64,000 nt of DNA from Cladorhizidae sp. MBARI D1340-BT2. Lineage: Eukaryota; Porifera; Demospongiae; Poecilosclerida; Cladorhizidae. Positions 1-10,716 of this stretch are shown here, one piece after another. The stretch covers positions 19,681,545 to 19,745,544 of the forward strand of contig JAQNBH010000012.1 of the NCBI GenBank assembly GCA_028752905.1, given 5' to 3'. Both the position numbers and the translations under genes were made by a program. Below the pieces are notes generated by a model. It saw only the letters and a list, made by a program, of their open reading frames with translations, was not told the DNA's origin and did not search any database. Numbering within the stretch: position 1 is the first letter of the stretch; every line of letters starts with the position of its first letter.

Positions 1-882
1 CTCATTTTTCCCCGAAAAATCTTTTTATTTTGCCGTAAAGCTTATAACATTTCAACACTTTACCCAAAAAAGATAATTTTTATATCACCGGATAGCCCTT
101 CTAATTATCTGTCTTTTGTACGTGCCAAAATTTTGAGTACTCTAAGTATTAGCAAGTTATGGTGATTTGAAGTGGTAAGGTTTGCGATCTTTCCTGGCGT
201 TTTCCAGTTGCCAAAGCGGTGGCCTGCCAGTGAAAAACCACTACATTTATTGATAATCTGTTGACATGTTGCAGATAAGGGCCTTCTCTATCAGTTGACA
301 AAATCTGGGACTTTGGTCTTGTTAATTAGGGCAGTTATGACATGTTAGCTTCGTAGATTATCCACACTTCACTGAATAGACTTGATGTATAGCTATTAAG
401 ATAGGACTCTCTAAGTGCTCTCTCTTGATACCAAACATCCATATATTCTGCACACTTCACTGTAATGGACTTGCATGATAGGTATCTCTCAGTGTTCTCT
501 ATCTTGAGCTAAACATGTTAGCTTCATAGATTCTCCACACTTCACTGAATAGACTTGATATATAGCTCTAAAGGTAGGCCTCTCTCTGTTCTCTCTTGAT
601 ACCAAACATCCGTATATTCTGCATACATAGAATCACAAGATAGGTTTCTCTATGTGTTCTCTATCTTGATGCTAAACAGGTTAGCTTCATAGATTCTCCA
701 CACTTCACTGTATAAACTTGATATATAGCTATTAAGATAGGTCTCTCCCTGTGCTCTCTGTTGATATCAAACATCCATAATATTCTGCACACTTCACTGT
801 AATGGACTTGATATGATTCGAATGATAGGTTTCATTATGTGTTCTCTATCTTGATATTTGCCCTAATTTGGTCTATATGTTT
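1..882 (+). repeat. Monomer M1, S class, 882 bp
   Basis: The window starts at my monomer phase point by chance. The tract is T5 C4 G A5 followed by 'ctttttatt' where nearly all others read 'ttgttatt'. It reads 'cttataacatttcaacac', 'gcatgat', 'gttctctcttg' and 'aacaggtt'. Confidence 0.95.
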
Positions 883-1669
883 CTCATTTTCCCCCCCAAA
901 ATCTTGTTATTTTGCCGTAAAGCTCATAACATTTCAACACTTTACCCCAAAAAGATAATTTTTATATCACCGGATAGCCCTTCTAATTATCTGTCTTTTG
1001 TACGTGCCAAAATTTTGAGTACTCTAAGTATTAGCAAGTTATGGTGATTTGAAGTGGTAAGGTTTGCGATCTTTCCTGGCGTTTTCCAGTTGCCAAAGTG
1101 GTGGCCTGCCAGTGAAAAACCACTACATTTATTGATAATCTGTTGACATGTTGCAGATAAGGGCCTTCTCTATCAGTTGACAAAATCTGGGACTTTGGTC
1201 TTGTTAATTAGGGCAGTTATGACATGTTAGCTTCGTAGATTATCCACACTTCACTGAATAGACTTGATGTATAGCTATTAAGATAGGACTCTCTAAGTGC
1301 TCTCTCTTGATACCAAACATCCATATATTCTGCACACTTCACTGTAATGGACTTGCAAGATAGGTATCTCTCAGTGTTCTCTATCTTGAGCTAAACATGT
1401 TAGCTTCATAGATTCTCCACACTTCACTGAATAGACTTGATATATAGCTCTAAAGGTAGGCCTCTCTCTGTTCTCTCTCTTGATACCAAACATCCGTATA
1501 TTCTGCATACATAGAATCACAAGATAGGTCTCTCCCTGTGCTCTCTGTTGATATCAAACATCCATAATATTCTGCACACTTCACTGTAATGGACTTGATA
1601 TGATTCGAATGATAGGTTTCATTATGTGTTCTCTATCTTGATATTTGCCCTAATTTGGTCTATATGTTT
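883..1669 (+). repeat. Monomer M2, S class, 787 bp with 97-bp deletion
   Basis: An S unit with 'gcaagat' and 'gttctctctcttg', shortened because subrepeat 2 jumps into subrepeat 3 at 'aagataggt' (1521-1529). It also has 'aaagtggtgg' in the core. It is the shortest complete unit in the window. Confidence 0.95.
1521..1529 (+). other. Joint of the 97-bp deletion in M2
   Basis: In full-length units 'aagataggt' occurs twice, 97 bp apart, in subrepeats 2 and 3. M2 keeps one copy and loses everything between, as expected from slippage or unequal pairing at a 9-bp direct repeat. Confidence 0.9.
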
Positions 1670-2576
1670 CTCATTTTCCCCCCCAAAATCTTGTTATTTT
1701 GCCGTAAAGCTCATAACTTTTCTACGCTTTACCCAAAAAAGATAATTTTTATATCACCGAATAGCCCTTCTAATTATCTGTCTTTTGTACGTGCCAAAAT
1801 TTTGAGTACTCTAAGTATTAGCAAGTTATGGTGATTTGAAGTGGTAAGGTTAGCGATCTTTCCTGGCGTTTTCCAGTTGCCAAAGCGGTGGCCTGCCAGT
1901 GAAAAACCACTACATTTATTGATAATCTGTTGACATGTTGCAGATAAGGGCCTTCTCTATCAGTTGACAAAATCTGGGACTTTGGTCTTGTTAATAAGGG
2001 CAGTTATGAATTGTACTCTTACTTGATGCTAAACATGTTAGCTTCTTAGATTATCCACACTTCACTGAATAGACTTGATGTATAGCTATTAAGATAGGCT
2101 CTCTAAGTGCTCTCTCTTGATACCAAACATCCATATATTCTGCACACTTCACTGTAATGGACTTGCATGATAGGTATCTCTCAGTGTTCTCTATCTTGAG
2201 CTAAACATGTTAGCTTCATAGATTCTCCACACTTCACTGAATAGACTTGATATATAGCTCTAAAGGTAGGCCTCTCTCTGTTCTCTCTCTTGATACCAAA
2301 CATCCGTATATTCTGCATACATAGAATCACAAGATAGGTTTCTCTATGTGTTCTCTATCTTGATGCTAAACAGATTAGCTTCATAGATTCTCCACACTTC
2401 ACTGTATAAACTTGATATATAGCTATTAAGATAGGTCTCTCCCTGTGCTCTCTGTTGATATCAAACATCCATAATATTCTGCACACTTCACTGTAATGGA
2501 CTTGATATGATTCGAATGATAGGTTTCATTATGTGTTCTCTATCTTGATATTTGCCCTAATTTGGTCTATATGTTT
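1670..2576 (+). repeat. Monomer M3, L class, 907 bp
   Basis: It has 'caccgaat', private changes 'ctacgcttt', 'ggttagcgatc' and 'gttaataaggg', plus 'aggctctct', 'gcatgat', 'gttctctctcttg' and 'aacagatt'. Its second half resembles M6 and M9 but its first half does not. Confidence 0.95.
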
Positions 2577-3478
2577 CTCATTTTCCCCCCAAAAATCTTG
2601 TTATTTTGCCGTAAAGCTCATAACTTTTCTACACTTTACCCCAAAAAGATAATTTTTATATCATCGGATAGCCCTTCTAATTATCTGTCTTTTGTACGTG
2701 CCAAACTTTTGAGTACTCTAAGTATTAGCAAGTTATGCTGATTTGAAGTGGTAAGGTTTGCGATCTTTCCTGGCGTTTTCCAGTTGCCAAAGCGGTGGCC
2801 TGCCAGTGAAAAACCATACATTTATTGATAATCTGTTGACATGTTGCAGATAAGGGCCTTCTCTATCAGTTGACAAAATCTGGGACTTTGGTCTTGTTAA
2901 TTAGGGCAGTTATGAATTGTACACTTGATGCTAAACATGTTAGCTTCTTAGATTATCCACACTTCACTGAATAGACTTGATGTATAGCTATTAAGATAGG
3001 CTCTCTAAGTGCTCTCTCTTGATACCAAACATCCATATATTCTGCACACTTCACTGTAATGGACTTGCATGATAGGTATCTCTCAGTGTTCTCTATCTTG
3101 AGCTAAACATGTTAGCTTCATAGATTCTCCACACTTCACTGAATAGACTTGATATATAGCTCTAAAGGTAGGCCTCTCTCTGTTCTCTCTCTTGATACCA
3201 AACATCCGTATATTCTGCATACATAGAATCACAAGATAGGTTTCTCTATGTGTTCTCTATCTTGATGCTAAACAGATTAGCTTCATAGATTCTCCACACT
3301 TCACTGTATAAACTTGATATATAGCTATTAAGATAGGTCTCTCCCTGTGCTCTCTGTTGATATCAAACATCCATAATATTCTGCACACTTCACTGTAATG
3401 GACTTGATATGATTCGAATGATAGGTTTCATTATGTGTTCTCTATCTTGATATTTGCCCTAATTTGGTCTATATGTTT
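2577..3478 (+). repeat. Monomer M4, M class, 902 bp
   Basis: It carries 'catcgg', 'ccaaactttt', 'gttatgctg' and a 1-bp deletion giving 'ccatacattt'. The same combination recurs in M7, 2,715 bp later. First unit of the trimer duplication. Confidence 0.95.
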
Positions 3479-3482
3479 CTCA

Positions 3483-3497
3483 TTTTCCCCCCCAAAA
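3483..3497 (+). repeat. T/C/A homopolymer tract at monomer start (shown in M5)
   Basis: In M5 the tract is T4 C7 A4. Across the array the C run varies from 4 to 8, sometimes with a G (M1, M15, M19, M21) or an A (M30, M32) in it, but T+C+A length was 15 in every copy I counted. Boundaries move by substitution rather than by gain or loss of bases. Confidence 0.85.
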
Positions 3498-3658
3498 TCT
3501 TGTTATTTTGCCGTAAAGCTCATAACTTTTCTACACTTTACCCAAAAAAGATAATTTTTATATCACCGAATAGCCCTTCTAATTATCTGTCTTTTGTACG
3601 TGCCAAAATTTTGAGTACTCTAAGTATTAGCAAGTTATGGTGATTTGAATTGGTAAGG

Positions 3659-3719
3659 TTTGCGATCTTTCCTGGCGTTTTCCAGTTGCCAAAGCGGTGG
3701 CCTGCCAGTGAAAAACCAC
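3659..3719 (+). other. GC-richer conserved core of the monomer (shown in M5)
   Basis: The block from 'tttgcgatctttcctggc' to 'gccagtgaaaaaccact' is about half G+C in an otherwise AT-rich unit. It contains interrupted TGGC/GCCA inverted half-sites. It is among the least variable parts: I saw only isolated changes, such as 'aaagtggtgg' in M2, 'aaagctgtgg' in M13, 'tttcgag' in M11, 'ggagtttt' in M26 and 'gccagtaaaa' in M65, M67, M68 and M70. No function can be assigned from sequence. Confidence 0.6.
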
Positions 3720-3818
3720 TACATTTATTGATAATCTGTTGACATGTTGCAGATAAGGGCCTTCTCTATCAGTTGACAAAATCTGGGACTTTGGTCTTGT
3801 TAATTAGGGCAGTTATGA

Positions 3819-3842
3819 ATTGTACTCTTACTTGATGCTAAA
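3819..3842 (+). repeat. 24-bp length-class segment (L form, shown in M5)
   Basis: This segment separates the three classes. It is complete in L monomers, 4 bp shorter in M monomers ('tacacttga' for 'tactcttacttga') and missing in S monomers, where 'ttatga' joins 'catgttagcttc' directly. It includes the 5' end of subrepeat 1, so S units have a truncated subrepeat 1. The allele is linked to the next site: L and M read 'agcttcttag', S reads 'agcttcgtag'. Confidence 0.85.
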
Positions 3843-4009
3843 CATGTTAGCTTCTTAGATTATCCACACTTCACTGAATAGACTTGATGTATAGCTATTA
3901 AGATAGGACTCTCTAAGTGCTCTCTCTTGATACCAAACATCCATATATTCTGCACACTTCACTGTAATGGACTTGCATGATAGGTATCTCTCAGTGTTCT
4001 CTATCTTGA
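3837..4009 (+). repeat. Subrepeat 1 (173 bp, shown in M5)
   Basis: This is the first of three related subrepeats. It starts at 'gctaaacatgttagcttc' and has two halves, 3837-3932 and 3933-4009. Both contain a 'cacacttcactg' core, then 'gacttg', then a 'gatagg' word and a CT-rich end reading 'tcttga'. The halves share a common ancestor, so the basic period is about 70 to 95 bp. Confidence 0.85.
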
Positions 4010-4172
4010 GCTAAACATGTTAGCTTCATAGATTCTCCACACTTCACTGAATAGACTTGATATATAGCTCTAAAGGTAGGCCTCTCTCTGTTCTCTCTTG
4101 ATACCAAACATCCGTATATTCTGCATACATAGAATCACAAGATAGGTTTCTCTATGTGTTCTCTATCTTGAT
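4010..4172 (+). repeat. Subrepeat 2 (163 bp, shown in M5)
   Basis: It starts at 'gctaaacatgttagcttc' and has halves 4010-4103 and 4104-4172. The second half is the most diverged of the six: 'gcatacatagaatcac' replaces the usual 'gcacacttcactg' word. A CT dinucleotide length polymorphism ('gttctctcttg' or 'gttctctctcttg') in the first half explains the frequent 2-bp difference between monomers. Confidence 0.85.
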
Positions 4173-4357
4173 GCTAAACAGGTTAGCTTCATAGATTCTC
4201 CACACTTCACTGTATAAACTTGATATATAGCTATTAAGATAGGTCTCTCCCTGTGCTCTCTGATGATATCAAACATCCATAATATTCTGCACACTTCACT
4301 GTAATGGACTTGATATGATTCGAATGATAGGTTTCATTATGTGTTCTCTATCTTGAT
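4173..4357 (+). repeat. Subrepeat 3 (185 bp, shown in M5)
   Basis: It starts at 'gctaaacaggttagcttc' and has halves 4173-4268 and 4269-4357. The last half holds the conserved 'gattcgaatgatagg'. It ends at 'ctatcttgat' before the tail 'atttgccctaatttgg', which leads into the next monomer. Subrepeats 1 and 3 share enough sequence to have recombined out of register in the 1,219-bp units. Confidence 0.85.
4319..4324. other. TTCGAA palindrome with weak CENP-B-box resemblance (shown in M5)
   Basis: The word 'attcgaatgatagg' occurs once per monomer near the end of subrepeat 3 and was intact in the copies I read except M64, which has 'attcgattgatagg'. Aligned to the vertebrate CENP-B box pattern NTTCGNNNNANNCGGGN, it matches TTCG, the central A and one G but lacks the rest of CGGG. 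Resemblance only; function is not supported. Confidence 0.3.
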
Positions 4358-4384
4358 ATTTGCCCTAATTTGGTCTATATGTTT

Positions 4385-5291
4385 CTCATTTTCCCCCCAA
4401 AAATCTTGTTATTTTGCCGTAAAGCTCATAACATTTCAACACTTTACCCAAAAAAGATAATTTTTATATCACCGGATAGCCCTTCTAATTATCTGTCTTT
4501 TGTACGTGCCAAAATTTTGAGTACTCTAAGTATTAGCAAGTTATGGTGATTTGAAGTGGTAAGGTTTGCGATCTTTCCTGGCGTTTTCCAGTTGCCAAAG
4601 CGGTGGCCTGCCAGTGAAAAACCACTACATTTATTGATAATCTGTTGACATGTTGCAGATAAGGGCCTTCTCTATCAGTTGACAAAATCTGGGACTTTGG
4701 TCTTGTTAATTAGGGCAGTTATGAATTGTACTCTTACTTGATGCTAAACATGTTAGCTTCTTAGATTATCCACACTTCACTGAATAGACTTGATGTATAG
4801 CTATTAAGATAGGCTCTCTAAGTGCTCTCTCTTGATACCAAACATCCATATATTCTGCACACTTCACTGTAATGGACTTGCATGATAGGTATCTCTCAGT
4901 GTTCTCTATCTTGAGCTAAACATGTTAGCTTCATAGATTCTCCACACTTCACTGAATAGACTTGATATATAGCTCTAAAGGTAGGCCTCTCTCTGTTCTC
5001 TCTCTTGATACCAAACATCCGTATATTCTGCATACATAGAATCACAAGATAGGTTTCTCTATGTGTTCTCTATCTTGATGCTAAACAGATTAGCTTCATA
5101 GATTCTCCACACTTCACTGTATAAACTTGATATATAGCTATTAAGATAGGTCTCTCCCTGTGCTCTCTGTTGATATCAAACATCCATAATATTCTGCACA
5201 CTTCACTGTAATGGACTTGATATGATTCGAATGATAGGTTTCATTATGTGTTCTCTATCTTGATATTTGCCCTAATTTGGTCTATATGTTT
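4385..5291 (+). repeat. Monomer M6, L class, 907 bp
   Basis: It reads 'atttcaacac', 'caccgg', 'aggctctct', 'gttctctctcttg' and 'aacagatt', and its counterpart is M9. Third unit of trimer copy 1. Confidence 0.95.
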
Positions 5292-6193
5292 CTCATTTTC
5301 CCCCCAAAAATCTTGTTATTTTGCCGTAAAGCTCATAACTTTTCTACACTTGACCCCAAAAAGATAATTTTTATATCATCGGATAGCCCTTCTAATTATC
5401 TGTCTTTTGTACGTGCCAAACTTTTGAGTACTCTAAGTATTAGCAAGTTATGCTGATTTGAAGTGGTAAGGTTTGCGATCTTTCCTGGCGTTTTCCAGTT
5501 GCCAAAGCGGTGGCCTGCCAGTGAAAAACCATACATTTATTGATAATCTGTTGACATGTTGCAGATAAGGGCCTTCTCTATCAGTTGACAAAATCTGGGA
5601 CTTTGGTCTTGTTAATTAGGGCAGTTATGAATTGTACACTTGATGCTAAACATGTTAGCTTCTTAGATTATCCACACTTCACTGAATAGACTTGATGTAT
5701 AGCTATTAAGATAGGCTCTCTAAGTGCTCTCTCTTGATACCAAACATCCATATATTCTGCACACTTCACTGTAATGGACTTGCATGATAGGTATCTCTCA
5801 GTGTTCTCTATCTTGAGCTAAACATGTTAGCTTCATAGATTCTCCACACTTCACTGAATAGACTTGATATATAGCTCTAAAGGTAGGCCTCTCTCTGTTC
5901 TCTCTCTTGATACCAAACATCCGTATATTCTGCATACATAGAATCACAAGATAGGTTTCTCTATGTGTTCTCTATCTTGATGCTAAACAGATTAGCTTCA
6001 TAGATTCTCCACACTTCACTGTATAAACTTGATATATAGCTATTAAGATAGGTCTCTCCCTGTGCTCTCTGTTGATATCAAACATCCATAATATTCTGCA
6101 CACTTCACTGTAATGGACTTGATATGATTCGAATGATAGGTTTCATTATGTGTTCTCTATCTTGATATTTGCCCTAATTTGGTCTATATGTTT
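5292..6193 (+). repeat. Monomer M7, M class, 902 bp
   Basis: Counterpart of M4, with 'ccaaactttt' and 'ccatacattt'. It differs by 'cttgacccc' where M4 reads 'ctttacccc'. Confidence 0.95.
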
Positions 6194-7099
6194 CTCATTT
6201 TCCCCCCCAAAATCTTGTTATTTTGCCGTAAAGCTCATAACTTTTCTACACTTTACCCAAAAAAGATAATTTTTATATCACCGAATAGCCCTTCTAATTA
6301 TCTGTCTTTTGTACGTGCCAAAATTTTGAGTACTCTAAGTATTAGCAAGTTATGGTGATTTGAATTGGTAAGGTTTGCGATCTTTCCTGGCGTTTTCCAG
6401 TTGCCAAAGCGGTGGCCTGCCAGTGAAAAACCACTACATTTATTGATAATCTGTTGACATGTTGCAGATAAGGGCCTTCTCTATCAGTTGACAAAATCTG
6501 GGACTTTGGTCTTGTTAATTAGGGCAGTTATGAATTGTACTCTTACTTGATGCTAAACATGTTAGCTTCTTAGATTATCCACACTTCACTGAATAGACTT
6601 GATGTATAGCTATTAAGATAGGACTCTCTAAGTGCTCTCTCTTGATACCAAACATCCATATATTCTGCACACTTCACTGTAATGGACTTGCATGATAGGT
6701 ATCTCTCAGTGTTCTCTATCTTGAGCTAAACATGTTAGCTTCATAGATTCTCCACACTTCACTGAATAGACTTGATATATAGCTCTAAAGGTAGGCCTCT
6801 CTCTGTTCTCTCTTGATACCAAACATCCGTATATTCTGCATACATAGAATCACAAGATAGGTTTCTCTATGTTTTCTCTATCTTGATGCTAAACAGGTTA
6901 GCTTCATAGATTCTCCACACTTCACTGTATAAACTTGATATATAGCTATTAAGATAGGTCTCTCCCTGTGCTCTCTGATGATATCAAACATCCATAATAT
7001 TCTGCACACTTCACTGTAATGGACTTGATATGATTCGAATGATAGGTTTCATTATGTGTTCTCTATCTTGATATTTGCCCTAATTTGGTCTATATGTTT
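6194..7099 (+). repeat. Monomer M8, L class, 906 bp
   Basis: Counterpart of M5, with 'tgaattgg' and 'ctctgatgatatc'. It differs by 'tatgttttctc' where M5 reads 'tatgtgttctc'. Confidence 0.95.
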
Positions 7100-8006
7100 C
7101 TCATTTTCCCCCCAAAAATCTTGTTATTTTGCCGTAAAGCTCATAACATTTCAACACTTTACCCAAAAAAGATAATTTTTATATCACCGGATAGCCCTTC
7201 TAATTATCTGTCTTTTGTACGTGCCAAAATTTTGAGTACTCTAAGTATTAGCAAGTTATGGTGATTTGAAGTGGTAAGGTTTGCGATCTTTCCTGGCGTT
7301 TTCCAGTTGCCAAAGCGGTGGCCTGCCAGTGAAAAACCACTACATTTATTGATAATCTGTTGACATGTTGCAGATAAGGGCCTTCTCTATCAGTTGACAA
7401 AATCTGGGACTTTGGTCTTGTTAATTAGGGCAGTTATGAATTGTACTCTTACTTGATGCTAAACATGTTAGCTTCTTAGATTATCCACACTTCACTGAAT
7501 AGACTTGATGTATAGCTATTAAGATAGGCTCTCTAAGTGCTCTCTCTTGATACCAAACATCCATATATTCTGCACACTTCACTGTAATGGACTTGCATGA
7601 TAGGTATCTCTCAGTGTTCTCTATCTTGAGCTAAACATGTTAGCTTCATAGATTCTCCACACTTCACTGAATAGACTTGATATATAGCTCTAAAGGTAGG
7701 CCTCTCTCTGTTCTCTCTCTTGATACCAAACATCCGTATATTCTGCATACATAGAATCACAAGATAGGTTTCTCTATGTGTTCTCTATCTTGATGCTAAA
7801 CAGATTAGCTTCATAGATTCTCCACACTTCACTGTATAAACTTGATATATAGCTATTAAGATAGGTCTCTCCCTGTGCTCTCTGTTGATATCAAACATCC
7901 ATAATATTCTGCACACTTCACTGTAATGGACTTGATATGATTCGAATGATAGGTTTCATTATGTGTTCTCTATCTTGATATTTGCCCTAATTTGGTCTAT
8001 ATGTTT
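7100..8006 (+). repeat. Monomer M9, L class, 907 bp
   Basis: Counterpart of M6 and last unit of trimer copy 2. I noticed no difference from M6 by eye. Confidence 0.95.
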
Positions 8007-8907
8007 CTCATTTTCCCCCCAAAAATCTTGTTATTTTGCCGTAAAGCTCATAACTTTTCTACACTTTACCCCAAAAAGATAATTTTTATATCATCGGATA
8101 GCCCTTCTAATTATCTGTCTTTTGTACGTGCCAAAATTTTGAGTACTCTAAGTATTAGCAAGTTATGCTGATTTGAAGTGGTAAGGTTTGCGATCTTTCC
8201 TGGCGTTTTCCAGTTGCCAAAGCGGTGGCCTGCCAGTGAAAAACCACTACATTTATTGATAATCTGTTGACATGTTGCAGATAAGGGCCTTCTCTATCAG
8301 TTGACAAAATCTGGGACTTTGGTCTTGTTAATTAGGGCAGTTATGAATTGTACACTTGATGCTAAACATGTTAGCTTCTTAGATTATCCACACTTCACTG
8401 AATAGACTTGATGTATAGCTATTAAGATAGGCTCTCTAAGTGCTCTCTCTTGATACCAAACATCCATATATTCTGCACACTTCACTGTAATGGACTTGCA
8501 TGATAGGTATCTCTCAGTGTTCTCTATCTTGAGCTAAACATGTTAGCTTCATAGATTCTCCACACTTCACTGAATAGACTTGATATATAGCTCTAAAGGT
8601 AGGCCTCTCTCTGTTCTCTCTTGATACCAAACATCCGTATATTCTGCATACATAGAATCACAAGATAGGTTTCTCTATGTGTTCTCTATCTTGATGCTAA
8701 ACAGGTTAGCTTCATAGATTCTCCACACTTCACTGTATAAACTTGATATATAGCTATTAAGATAGGTCTCTCCCTGTGCTCTCTGTTGATATCAAACATC
8801 CATAATATTCTGCACACTTCACTGTAATGGACTTGATATGATTCGAATGATAGGTTTCATTATGTGTTCTCTATCTTGATATTTGCCCTAATTTGGTCTA
8901 TATGTTT
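8007..8907 (+). repeat. Monomer M10, M class, 901 bp
   Basis: Related to M4 and M7 ('catcgg', 'gttatgctg') but with the common 'ccaaaatttt' and 'ccactacattt', so the recent trimer duplication does not continue into it. It has 'gttctctcttg' and 'aacaggtt'. Confidence 0.95.
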
Positions 8908-9810
8908 CTCATTTTTCCCCCAAAAATCTTGTTATTTTGCCGTAAAGCTCATAACTTTTCTACACTTTAGCCAAAAAAGATAATATTTATATCACCGGAT
9001 AGCCCTTCTAATTATCTGTCTTTTGTACGTGCCAAAATTTTGAGTACTCTAAGTATTAGCAAGTTATGCTGATTTGAAGTGGTAAGGTTTGCGATCTTTC
9101 CTGGCGTTTTCGAGTTGCCAAAGCGGTGGCCTGCCAGTGAAAAACCACTACATTTATTGATAATCTGTTGACATGTTGCAGATAAGGGCCTTCTCTATCA
9201 GTTGACAAAATCTGGGACTTTGGTCTTGTTAATTAGGGCAGTTATGAATTGTACACTTGATGCTAAACATGTTAGCTTCTTAGATTATCCACACTTCACT
9301 GAATAGACTTGATGTATAGCTATTAAGATAGGCTCTCTAAGTGCTCTCTCTTGATACCAAACATCCATATATTCTGCACACTTCACTGTAATGGACTTGC
9401 ATGATAGGTATCTCTCAGTGTTCTCTATCTTGAGCTAAACATGTTAGCTTCATAGATTCTCCACACTTCACTGAATAGACTTGATATATAGCTCTAAAGG
9501 TAGGCCTCTCTCTGTTCTCTCTCTTGATACCAAACATCCGTATATTCTGCATACATAGAATCACAAGATAGGTTTCTCTATGTGTTCTCTATCTTGATGC
9601 TAAACAGATTAGCTTCATAGATTCTCCACACTTCACTGTATAAACTTGATATATAGCTATTAAGATAGGTCTCTCCCTGTGCTCTCTGTTGATATCAAAC
9701 ATCCATAATATTCTGCACACTTCACTGTAATGGACTTGATATGATTCGAATGATAGGTTTCATTATGTGTTCTCTATCTTGATATTTGCCCTAATTTGGT
9801 CTATATGTTT
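8908..9810 (+). repeat. Monomer M11, M class, 903 bp
   Basis: Private changes are 'ctttagccaaa', 'gataatatttat' and 'tttcgagttgcc'. It pairs 'caccgg' with 'gttatgctg', an uncommon combination, and ends with 'aacagatt'-type subrepeat 3. Confidence 0.95.
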
Positions 9811-10716
9811 CTCATTTTCCCCCCCAAAATCTTGTTATTTTGCCGTAAAGCTCATAACTTTTCTACACTTTACCCAAAAAAGATAATTTTTATATCACCG
9901 AATAGCCCTTCTAATTATCTGTCTTTTGTACGTGCCAAAATTTTGAGTACTCTAAGTATTAGCAAGTTATGGTGATTTGAAGTGGTAAGGTTTGCGATCT
10001 TTCCTGGCGTTTTCCAGTTGCCAAAGCGGTGGCCTGCCAGTGAAAAACCACTACATTTATTGATAATCTGTTGACATGTTGCAGATAAGGGCCTTCTCTA
10101 TCAGTTGACAAAATCTGGGACTTTGGTCTTGTTAATTAGGGCAGTTATGAATTGTACTCTTACTTGATGCTAAACATGTTAGCTTCTTAGATTATCCACA
10201 CTTCACTGAATAGACTTGATGTATAGCTATTAAGATAGGACTCTCTAAGTGCTCTCTCTTGATACCAAACATCCATATATTCTGCACAATTCACTGTAAT
10301 GGACTTGCATGATAGGTATCTCTCAGTGTTCTCTATCTTGAGCTAAACATGTTAGCTTCATAGATTCTCCACACTTCACTGAATAGACTTGATATATAGC
10401 TCTAAAGGTAGGCCTCTCTCTGTTCTCTCTTGATACCAAACATCCGTATATTCTGCATACATAGAATCACAAGATAGGTTTCTCTATGTGTTCTCTATCT
10501 TGATGCTAAACAGGTTAGCTTCATAGATTCTCCACACTTCACTGTATAAACTTGATATATAGCTATTAAGATAGGTCTCTCCCTGTGCTCTCTGTTGATA
10601 TCAAACATCCATAATATTCTGCACACTTCACTGTAATGGACTTGATATGATTCGAATGATAGGTTTCATTATGTGTTCTCTATCTTGATATTTGCCCTAA
10701 TTTGGTCTATATGTTT
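9811..10716 (+). repeat. Monomer M12, L class, 906 bp
   Basis: M5-like ('caccgaat', 'aggactctct', 'aacaggtt') but without 'tgaattgg'. A private change is 'gcacaattcactg' in subrepeat 1. Confidence 0.95.

Larger units (their letters stand above)
3479..3818 (+). repeat. Monomer part 1: ~340-bp non-subrepeated segment (shown in M5)
   Basis: This is the representative copy of the segment found in every monomer. In order it holds the T/C/A tract, 'gccgtaaagctcataac', an A-tract next to a T-tract ('aaaaaagataattttta'), an AT-rich stretch with 'gagtactctaag', a GC-richer core of about 60 bp, and a stretch with two 'gttgaca' words about 40 bp apart. It has no internal tandem repetition, unlike the rest of the monomer. 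No coding potential or RNA fold is evident. Confidence 0.85.
3479..4384 (+). repeat. Monomer M5, L class, 906 bp (reference for anatomy)
   Basis: It has 'caccgaat', the private 'tgaattgg' and 'ctctgatgatatc', both shared with M8, and 'aggactctct', 'gttctctcttg' and 'aacaggtt'. Used above as the reference because it has all three subrepeats complete. Confidence 0.95.
2577..5291 (+). repeat. HOR trimer, 2,715 bp, copy 1 (M4-M6)
   Basis: Order M class, L with 'tgaattgg', L with 'aacagatt'. The next 2,715 bp repeat it unit for unit, including the private 'ccaaactttt', 'ccatacattt' and 'tgatgatatc'. Confidence 0.9.
5292..8006 (+). repeat. HOR trimer, 2,715 bp, copy 2 (M7-M9)
   Basis: Same length and order as copy 1. 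I noticed only two substitutions: 'cttgacccc' in M7 and 'tatgttttctc' in M8. M10 breaks the pattern. Confidence 0.9.

Noticed and set aside
3668..3712. Hairpin or terminator from TGGC/GCCA and AGTG/CACT pairs
   Set aside because: Stems are only 4 to 5 bp with long or mismatched loops, too weak to call a structured RNA or terminator.
3737..3780. 'ttgaca' words resembling a bacterial -35 box
   Set aside because: Two 'gttgaca' words per monomer lie about 40 bp apart with no matching -10 element or downstream gene. The context is eukaryotic satellite.
4310..4330. RNA polymerase III B-box-like 'gattcgaatga'
   Set aside because: It resembles the GGTTCGANTCC B box only at the TTCGAAT centre. I see no A box at a suitable distance and no tRNA-like fold.
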